This document shows, piece by piece, positions 21,081 through 27,231 of a stretch of DNA of 27,231 nt. The first letter of the stretch is position 1. Each line of letters opens with the position of its first letter. This DNA is from Thiopseudomonas sp. Lineage in GTDB: Bacteria; Pseudomonadota; Gammaproteobacteria; Pseudomonadales; Pseudomonadaceae. The stretch spans positions 1-27,231 of the forward strand of contig JALOAC010000029.1 in NCBI GenBank assembly GCA_023228985.1, read 5' to 3'. The position numbers were made by a program, and so were the translations under genes. The notes under the pieces are model-generated. The model saw only the letters and a list, made by a program, of their open reading frames with translations. It had not been told where the DNA came from and did no database searches.

Positions 21081-23205
21081 AGCGTTATACGATTTTCCTA
21101 AATTCTGGGCCGAGTGTTTTGGCCCAGCCGATTTTTTACCCACCAACCGTGCTGAAATGGACGCGCTGGGTTGGGATTCCTGCGACATCATTATTGTTAC
21201 CGGCGATGCCTATGTGGATCACCCCTCGTTTGGTATGGCGGTGATTGGCCGCGTGCTCGAAGCGCAGGGATTTCGCGTCGGCATTATCAGCCAACCTGAC
21301 TGGCGTGACACCAAGGATTTTATGCAACTGGGTCAGCCCAACCTATTCTTCGGCGTAGCAGCGGGCAACATGGACTCGATGATCAACCGTTACACCGCTG
21401 ATCGTAAAACACGCTCCGATGATGCCTACACGGCAGGTGGCTTGGCCGGTAAACGTCCCGATCGCGCCAGCATTCCTTATAGCCAACGCTGCAAAGAAGC
21501 CTACAGCGATACCCCGGTTATTTTAGGCGGCATTGAAGCCTCGCTGCGTCGTATCGCCCACTATGATTATTGGCAAGACAGTGTGCGCCGCTCCATTTTA
21601 ATGGATACCGCCGCCGACATTCTGTTATACGGCAACGCAGAACGTGCCATTGTCGAGCTGGCCCAGCGCTTATCCTGGGGTGAAAGCATTGAGCAGATCA
21701 CCGATATTCGCGGCACCTCCTTTATTCGCCGTGACACCCCAGGCAGCTGGTTTGAAATTGACTCCACCCGCATCGACCGCCCGGGGCGGGTTGATCGGGT
21801 GATTAACCCCTACGTCAACACCCAAGACACGGCAGAGTGCGCGCTAGAGCAACACAGCGCCACTCTCGAATCAGACACACAGGTGTTAGAAATCCTGCCC
21901 AACCCAACGATTACCCGTGAACGCAGTGTGATTCGCCTGCCGTCTTTTGAAAAGGTGCGTAACGATCCCGTGCTCTACGCCCATGCCAACCGTGTACTGC
22001 ACTTGGAAACCAATCCGGGTAACGCTCGCGCGCTGGTGCAGCGCCACGGCACGCAGGATGTCTGGCTGAACCCACCGCCAGAACCGCTGACCACGGAAGA
22101 AATGGACTATGTGTTTGCCCTACCCTATGCGCGGGTGCCACATCCCAGCTATGGCGATGCCAAAATCCCGGCTTATGAGATGATCCGTTTCTCAGTCAAT
22201 ATTATGCGGGGTTGTTTTGGCGGCTGTACTTTCTGCTCGATTACCGAACATGAAGGCCGCATCATTCAAAATCGTTCACACGAGTCTATTCTGAATGAAA
22301 TTGAAGCCATGCGTGACAAAGTACCGGGCTTTACCGGAGTGGTATCGGACTTGGGTGGCCCCACTGCCAACATGTACCGTCTGGCCTGTAAAACCCGCGA
22401 AATTGAAGCAGCCTGCCGCAAACCCTCCTGTGTTTTCCCCGGCATTTGCCAAAACATGAATACTGACCACAGCTCACTGATTGATTTATATCGTAAAGTG
22501 CGTGAATTACCGGGCGTTAAAAAAGTACTGATTGCCTCTGGGGTGCGCTATGACTTAGCCGTAGAGTCACCTGAGTATGTGCAAGAACTGGTGACGCATC
22601 ATGTAGGCGGCTATTTAAAAATCGCTCCAGAACATACCGAACAAAACCCGCTTGAGCACATGATGAAACCGGGCATTGGCAGCTACGACCGTTTTAAGAC
22701 GATGTTTGAACGCTTCACTAAAGAAGCCGGCAAAGAACAGTATCTGATTCCTTATTTTATCGCCGCTCACCCCGGTACCACCGATGAGGATATGCTTAAT
22801 CTGGCTCTGTGGTTAAAAAAGAACGGTTTTCGCGCCGATCAGGTACAGGCGTTTTACCCCTCACCTATGGCTACAGCAACAGCCATGTACCACTCGGGCA
22901 AGAACCCGCTACGCAGAATCACCTATAAGAGCAAGCCTGTGACTATTGTTAAAAGCCATGAACAACGTCGTTTGCACAAAGCCTTCTTGCGTTACCATGA
23001 CCCTAAAAGCTGGCCACTACTGCGTGAAGCGTTAGAACGCATGGGACGTAAAGATTTGATTGGCGATGCAGCCCACCAATTAATACCTTGGCAACAGCCG
23101 CAGACCAATGATTACCGCAGCCCTAGACGTCAACACTCTAAGCCAGCAGCGCATAATCGTAAAAAAGCGACTGTGCGCACACAGCACAACGGCTTGCCCA
23201 AGTAA
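21067..23205 (+). CDS. ygiQ: YgiQ family radical SAM protein (UPF0313)
   Basis: This is a 712-residue protein. The N-terminal part is the YgiQ domain (WAECFGPADFLPTNRAEMD, DSCDIIIVTGDAYVDHPSFG). The radical SAM core follows, with C383, C387 and C390 in CFGGCTFC binding the 4Fe-4S cluster, and includes APEHTE and the HPGTTDEDM region. The C-terminal tail beyond 680 is basic and probably disordered. YgiQ is widely conserved, but its reaction is not established. The start codon at 21067 sits inside the crotonase gene, with AAGG a few bases upstream. The length and N-terminus are close to those of the E. coli protein, apart from a slightly shorter lead-in. Confidence 0.95.
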   Translation: MRAIKALYDFPKFWAECFGPADFLPTNRAEMDALGWDSCDIIIVTGDAYVDHPSFGMAVIGRVLEAQGFRVGIISQPDWRDTKDFMQLGQPNLFFGVAAGNMDSMINRYTADRKTRSDDAYTAGGLAGKRPDRASIPYSQRCKEAYSDTPVILGGIEASLRRIAHYDYWQDSVRRSILMDTAADILLYGNAERAIVELAQRLSWGESIEQITDIRGTSFIRRDTPGSWFEIDSTRIDRPGRVDRVINPYVNTQDTAECALEQHSATLESDTQVLEILPNPTITRERSVIRLPSFEKVRNDPVLYAHANRVLHLETNPGNARALVQRHGTQDVWLNPPPEPLTTEEMDYVFALPYARVPHPSYGDAKIPAYEMIRFSVNIMRGCFGGCTFCSITEHEGRIIQNRSHESILNEIEAMRDKVPGFTGVVSDLGGPTANMYRLACKTREIEAACRKPSCVFPGICQNMNTDHSSLIDLYRKVRELPGVKKVLIASGVRYDLAVESPEYVQELVTHHVGGYLKIAPEHTEQNPLEHMMKPGIGSYDRFKTMFERFTKEAGKEQYLIPYFIAAHPGTTDEDMLNLALWLKKNGFRADQVQAFYPSPMATATAMYHSGKNPLRRITYKSKPVTIVKSHEQRRLHKAFLRYHDPKSWPLLREALERMGRKDLIGDAAHQLIPWQQPQTNDYRSPRRQHSKPAAHNRKKATVRTQHNGLPK

Positions 23206-23288
23206 ACTATCAGCGCAACCTGCTAGGCAGCTTAAGAAGCTTGCTCTAAGCTAAGCACATTGACAGCAAACTAAAACAAGGAAAAATT

Positions 23289-23876
23289 ATGACTGGCTGG
23301 ATTATTTTGGGCGTTATCGTCCTTATTGTGCTGTGGGGCTTTGTGACCTACAACGCACTGATTGCCTTGCGCAACAGCGTTAAAAATGGCTTTGCACAGA
23401 TCGATGTGCAGCTGCAACGTCGTTACGATCTTATTCCCAATCTGGTCGAAACCGCTAAGACCTACCTTAAACACGAGCGTGAAACCTTGGAAGCGGTGAT
23501 CAATGCTCGTAATCAGGCGCAAAGTGCGTCTAAAAAAGCCAGTGGCGATCCTACCGATGGCGCAGCTATACGCTCTCTTTCAGGTGCAGAAGGCATGCTC
23601 GGCGCGGCCATGGGACGATTTTTTGCTTTGGCTGAGGCCTACCCAGACCTTAAAGCTAACCAAACCATGCAACAGCTCACTGAGCAACTATCCAGCACTG
23701 AAAACCGCGTTGCCTTTGCGCGCCAAGCCTATAACGATGCGGTAATGTCCTATAACATTAAGCGCGAGTCAGCCCCTAACAATATCATCGCCAATAACTT
23801 TGGTTTTAAAGCAGCGCAGATGCTGGAAATTGAAAGCCCCGAGGCGCGCCAAGCCGTTAAAGTTAAATTTGACTAG
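23289..23876 (+). CDS. lemA: LemA family protein
   Basis: This is a 195-residue protein with one N-terminal membrane helix (about 4-22) followed by a long helical domain: YNALIALRNSVKNGFAQIDVQLQRRYDLIPNLVE, then VAFARQAYNDAVMSYN. That is the LemA signature. AAGGA precedes the ATG. The next gene, an M48 protease, starts 19 bases later; LemA paired with an M48 or TPM-type gene is a common bacterial arrangement of unsettled function. It is probably anchored in the inner membrane with the helical domain outside. Confidence 0.94.
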   Translation: MTGWIILGVIVLIVLWGFVTYNALIALRNSVKNGFAQIDVQLQRRYDLIPNLVETAKTYLKHERETLEAVINARNQAQSASKKASGDPTDGAAIRSLSGAEGMLGAAMGRFFALAEAYPDLKANQTMQQLTEQLSSTENRVAFARQAYNDAVMSYNIKRESAPNNIIANNFGFKAAQMLEIESPEARQAVKVKFD

Positions 23877-23895
23877 CGAGCGATAACTTACGCCT

Positions 23896-25740
23896 ATGGA
23901 CTTCTTTAAGGATCAAGAGCGCGCACGCACGAACAGTAAACTACTGGTCGTGCTGTTTATTGTGGCTGTGTGCATGATTATTGCCTCGATATACCTGCTG
24001 TTCTTAGTGGCATTTGCATACGAGTCTGGCAATTACTGGCACCCTAAACTGCTATTTTGGGTGAGTGCCGGCACGCTACTGCTGGTTAGCTCCGGCAGCC
24101 TGTACAAAATATCGCAGCTCGCTACAGGAGGCGGCTCAGCTGTAGCGGAAGCGATGGGCGCCCGGCTGGTGCAGCGTGAAACCACTGACTTACTCGAGCA
24201 ACGTTTGCTTAACGTGGTCGATGAAATGGCAATCGCCTCAGGCATTAGCGTACCCAAAGTCTACGTAATGGATGACGAAACTGCGATTAATGCATTCGCC
24301 GCCGGTAGCCGACCCAGCGAGGCAGTTGTTGCCGTAACTCGCGGCTGTCTTGAGCAACTTACCCGCGATGAACTGCAAGGCGTAATCGGCCATGAGTTTT
24401 CCCATATTTTTAATGGCGATATGCGCCTGAATCTTCGCTTGATGGGCGTTTTACACGGAATTCTGATTATTGCTTTAATTGGTCGCGTGATGATGCGTGT
24501 CAGAACGGTCAGAAGCCGTAACAACGATGCCAGAGCTCAAATTGCTTTGATTTCTTTTGGTTTAGCGCTGTTTATCATTGGTTACATCGGCATATTTTTT
24601 GGCAACCTGATTAAGTCCGCAGTTTCACGCCAACGTGAGTTTTTAGCCGATGCCGCTGCCGTGCAATTTACCCGTAACCCGTACGGTATCTCTGGTGCGC
24701 TTAAAAAAATCGCCGGCATTGATGCCACCCTACTGAAAACACCCAATGCTGAACAAGCCAGTCATATGTTTTTTGGTCAAGCCGTAGCCGGCTTTATGGC
24801 CACTCACCCGCCTATCCAAGAGCGCATCGCACGCATTGACCCAGCATTCAGAGCGCTGCAAAAATCTGCCGCACAAAAAGGCTCAACCACTTCTGCCCAC
24901 CCTGCTGCTGCAGGCTTTGCTATCACTCCAGAAACAATTCGCGACAGTATTGGTGTTGTAGATCAAGCGCATATTGATTATGCCCAACAACTCATCGCCC
25001 AGCTGCCAGAAAGCATAGAAACAGCTCTGCACAGTCCGCAACAAGCAGCACAGGTTATTTATGCACTCTTGATCGTCCATGAGAGCGATCCGCAAGCTGT
25101 ACTGCTTACCACGCTAGGTAATCAACAGCCGGACACCATCAAGCACACCTTGGCACACCTGCCTTGGCTTAAACAGTGCAGCCGCGCCTTATGGTTACCT
25201 CTGGTGGAGCTGGCGCTACCTGCAGTGCGTGAGTTATCCCTAACTGAACGAGAACAAGTGCTCAAGCAAACTGAAGCATTGGTGCGTGCCGATGGGAAAG
25301 TCAGCCTATTTGAATTTGCTCTGCTAGCAATTATGGAATATCAGCTCGACAGTAAAAAACGCCACCGTTCATCCGGCAAACAACTGAGTGTGCGCGCCAT
25401 TCAAGCGGATATGAACCTGCTGTTATCACTGCTCGCCCATGTAGGCAAAAAAAATCGCCAGCAGATTGAGCAAGCCTTTGCGGCAGCCACCGCGCTTGCG
25501 CCTTTAGACGGTGCTTGGCAGTTGTTAGAGCCAAAAAACATAAATCTAAAGCTGTTAGCCACAATTCTTAACCGTCTAAACACGCTTAAATATAGTTTTA
25601 AAGCCAAGCTTATCCAAGCCTGCACTGCCGCTATTCTCTCTAATGGCGAGGTCACATTGGTAGAAGCTGAACTGTTGCGCGCCATAGGTGCTAGACTTGA
25701 ATGCCCTGTTCCACCGCTACTGGTAGGACAGTCCCTCTAG
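23896..25740 (+). CDS. M48 metalloprotease (HtpX-like) with long C-terminal extension
   Basis: This is a 614-residue protein. It has two membrane helices (about 17-41 and 53-68), the M48 catalytic region with HEFSH (166-170), two more helices (about 183-199 and 216-240), the third zinc ligand E248 in REFLADAAAVQF, and the THPP motif (303-306). HtpX itself is about 290 residues. The extra 290 or so include a stretch resembling TerB (LTEREQVLKQTEALVRADGKVSLFEF and, near the end, CTAAILSNGEVTLVEAELLRAIGA). The ribosome site is poor, so translation may depend on the LemA gene 19 bases upstream. It is probably an inner-membrane protein-quality protease; what the extension does is unknown. Confidence 0.9.
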   Translation: MDFFKDQERARTNSKLLVVLFIVAVCMIIASIYLLFLVAFAYESGNYWHPKLLFWVSAGTLLLVSSGSLYKISQLATGGGSAVAEAMGARLVQRETTDLLEQRLLNVVDEMAIASGISVPKVYVMDDETAINAFAAGSRPSEAVVAVTRGCLEQLTRDELQGVIGHEFSHIFNGDMRLNLRLMGVLHGILIIALIGRVMMRVRTVRSRNNDARAQIALISFGLALFIIGYIGIFFGNLIKSAVSRQREFLADAAAVQFTRNPYGISGALKKIAGIDATLLKTPNAEQASHMFFGQAVAGFMATHPPIQERIARIDPAFRALQKSAAQKGSTTSAHPAAAGFAITPETIRDSIGVVDQAHIDYAQQLIAQLPESIETALHSPQQAAQVIYALLIVHESDPQAVLLTTLGNQQPDTIKHTLAHLPWLKQCSRALWLPLVELALPAVRELSLTEREQVLKQTEALVRADGKVSLFEFALLAIMEYQLDSKKRHRSSGKQLSVRAIQADMNLLLSLLAHVGKKNRQQIEQAFAAATALAPLDGAWQLLEPKNINLKLLATILNRLNTLKYSFKAKLIQACTAAILSNGEVTLVEAELLRAIGARLECPVPPLLVGQSL

Positions 25741-25777
25741 TCTTTTATTCCTTGTGCATTAAAACCAAATTATCCCC

Positions 25778-27109
25778 ATGCCTACATCAAACAGCTTAGC
25801 TCGCAAATTATTTTCCATGACCTGGCCCATGCTATTTGGTGCGCTAGCGCTGATGAGTTTTCAGCTGGTCGATAGTTTCTTTATTAGTCTGCTCGGCACG
25901 CAACCCTTGGCGGCTCTGGGCTTTACTATGCCCATTAACCAATTAATGATTGGTGTACAGATCGGTACCGGTATTGCCGCAACAGCGCTTATTTCACGCG
26001 CTATCGGGGCCAAGCAAACAGACTACGCCAAGCGCCTGAGCGGTCTGGTACTGATAATTGGTTGCAGCTTAATGGGGCTGCTGGCGCTATTGGTGCTTCT
26101 GCTCAAACAGCCAATTTTGTTAGCCTTGGGTGCCGATGAAAACGTTTTTACCTACACCGATAGCTACTGGCTGCCATGGTTGATTAGTAGCTGGAGCCAT
26201 GCATTTTTATACTTTGGCAACAGTCTGTGTCGAGCCAATGGCGATACGCGCCTGCCAGGGCTCATGATGGTAGTTACCAGTGTGCTCAATATGCTGCTGG
26301 ATCCATTATTTATCTTTGTCTTTGATTTGGGTTTGCCCGGTGCCGCCTATGCCACCATAGTGTCCTGCATCATCGGTAGTAGCGTAATTCATTCGCGCCT
26401 GCTGAAGCGCCGCTGGCTACGCTTTGAGCTACGGGAAATAAATATTCCTGCCGCAATTGGCAGTATCGCTAAAATCAGCTTGCCAGCTATGCTTAGCCAA
26501 CTGATGCCCGGTATGGCTGCCTTGATAGCCACCCGTATTGTCGCTCTATATGGCACCACAGCTATTGCGGCGTGGGCGCTGGGCACGCGCTTGGAAACCT
26601 TCTCGATTGTCATTGTGCTGGCGCTAACCATGTCCATGCCACCTATGCTTGGTCGTATGCTGGGCGCTGGTAATCTTGAACAGGCGCATAAGCTTATCCG
26701 CATGGCTGTACGTTTTATTTTAATGCTACAGGTAGTGGTTGCTCTGTTCTGGCTCTTGGTCAGGCCTTGGCTAGTCAGCACGCTCACACAAGATCCCGTA
26801 ACTGCAACCTACCTAGCCAGCTATATGCTGTGGGTGCCAATCAGCTACAGTTTCTTGGGTGTGTGTATCTTGATGGTGTCGGTGTGCAACGCACTAGGCA
26901 TGCCCATGCGTGCGGTACTAATTTCGATCTTGCGTCTGTTTGCTTGTTATCTGCCGGCTGTCGCACTGGGCGCGTATCTGGCGGAGATGGAAGGGATTTA
27001 CTACGGCGTTTTATTCGGCAACCTCATCGCTGGTATCAGCGCTTGGTTGCTGTATCGCAAAGGGTTTAGGCTGCTAGAAGCAAAAACAGAACACCATGCC
27101 CGCACTTAA
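25778..27109 (+). CDS. MATE family multidrug exporter
   Basis: This 443-residue inner-membrane protein with about 12 helices shows the MATE pattern of two six-helix halves. Family stretches include FSMTWPMLFGALALMSFQLVDSFF near the start, GTGIAATALISRAIGAK (about 67-83), NSLCRANGDTRLPGLMMV and DPLFIFVFDLGLPGAAYAT. These exporters use Na+ or H+ gradients to expel cationic drugs and metabolites; the coupling ion and substrate cannot be told here. It starts 37 bases after the M48 gene with no good ribosome site, so it may have its own weak promoter or be read through. The REP doublet lies just after its stop. Confidence 0.93.
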   Translation: MPTSNSLARKLFSMTWPMLFGALALMSFQLVDSFFISLLGTQPLAALGFTMPINQLMIGVQIGTGIAATALISRAIGAKQTDYAKRLSGLVLIIGCSLMGLLALLVLLLKQPILLALGADENVFTYTDSYWLPWLISSWSHAFLYFGNSLCRANGDTRLPGLMMVVTSVLNMLLDPLFIFVFDLGLPGAAYATIVSCIIGSSVIHSRLLKRRWLRFELREINIPAAIGSIAKISLPAMLSQLMPGMAALIATRIVALYGTTAIAAWALGTRLETFSIVIVLALTMSMPPMLGRMLGAGNLEQAHKLIRMAVRFILMLQVVVALFWLLVRPWLVSTLTQDPVTATYLASYMLWVPISYSFLGVCILMVSVCNALGMPMRAVLISILRLFACYLPAVALGAYLAEMEGIYYGVLFGNLIAGISAWLLYRKGFRLLEAKTEHHART

Positions 27110-27123
27110 AACAGACCGCTCCT

Positions 27124-27197
27124 GTAGGAGTAGGCCATGCCTACGACAAGTGTGTTTGCTGGTGAAATCTGCGGTCGGATGCATGGCATCCTCCTAC
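27124..27197. repeat. REP doublet (REPIN-like) with compensating stems
   Basis: Left unit, 27124-27146 (+): GTAGGAG, stem TAGGC / GCCTA around loop CAT, then CGA. Right unit, 27197-27175 (-): GTAGGAG, stem GATGC / GCATC around loop CAT, then CGA. The two units face each other with about 28 bases between them. Head, loop and tail are identical while the stem differs with pairing kept. This is the pattern of Pseudomonas REP sequences mobilised by RAYT transposases; no RAYT gene is in the window. Confidence 0.82.
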
Positions 27198-27231
27198 CAA
27201 AAACTAAGGTTTTGGGTGAGCTAGAACCATT

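Overview
The window looks like chromosomal DNA of a gammaproteobacterium in the Pseudomonadaceae. The gene set and protein sequences support this: a Pseudomonas-type pepN neighbourhood (tusA, nadK, metallophosphatase, rhomboid, yeaC, DUF2797, pepN), a class II LitR/PplR-type regulator next to a photolyase, YgiQ, and a Pseudomonas-like REP doublet. Base composition looks close to 50% GC by eye, so I infer one of the lower-GC lineages (Thiopseudomonas, Denitrificimonas or Halopseudomonas type) rather than a high-GC Pseudomonas. No rRNA, tRNA, CRISPR array, prophage or intact insertion sequence was seen.

Layout. 1-588 holds a decayed 5' end of a two-partner-secretion transporter gene (TpsB/ShlB type, minus strand). 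589-1080 has no convincing gene but many palindromes. 1081-4167 (+) is a tightly packed three-gene set: exported PepSY protein, exported DUF2271 protein, and a PepSY-TM/flavodoxin/FAD-NADPH reductase that should move electrons from cytoplasmic NADPH to the periplasm. 4197-7957 (+) is a predicted light-responsive operon: two exact copies of the PplR1 binding consensus over a promoter, then DUF523/DUF1722, a LitR-like MerR regulator, photolyase and a small membrane protein. 8085-9003 (-) has a secreted protein built from two near-identical 58-residue repeats and a YqaE/Pmp3 membrane protein. 9212-9673 (+) is an orphan secreted protein. 9680-13099 (-) is a YCF48-type beta-propeller followed by an MMPL/RND transporter.

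13416-20274 (-) is a seven-gene housekeeping run, tusA, nadK, metallophosphatase, rhomboid protease, yeaC, DUF2797, pepN, with 1-base overlaps through much of its length and hairpins after pepN. 20388-23205 (+) is a crotonase-fold protein overlapping the radical-SAM protein YgiQ. 23289-27109 (+) is LemA, an M48 metalloprotease with a long C-terminal extension, and a MATE exporter. The window ends with a REP doublet.

The most interesting items are the light operon, whose operator array matches a published consensus while its regulator lacks the usual B12-binding residues; the duplicated-repeat secreted protein; the self-contained periplasmic reductase; the broken TpsB gene; and the REP doublet with compensating stem changes. 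Most of the rest is ordinary conserved Pseudomonadaceae content.
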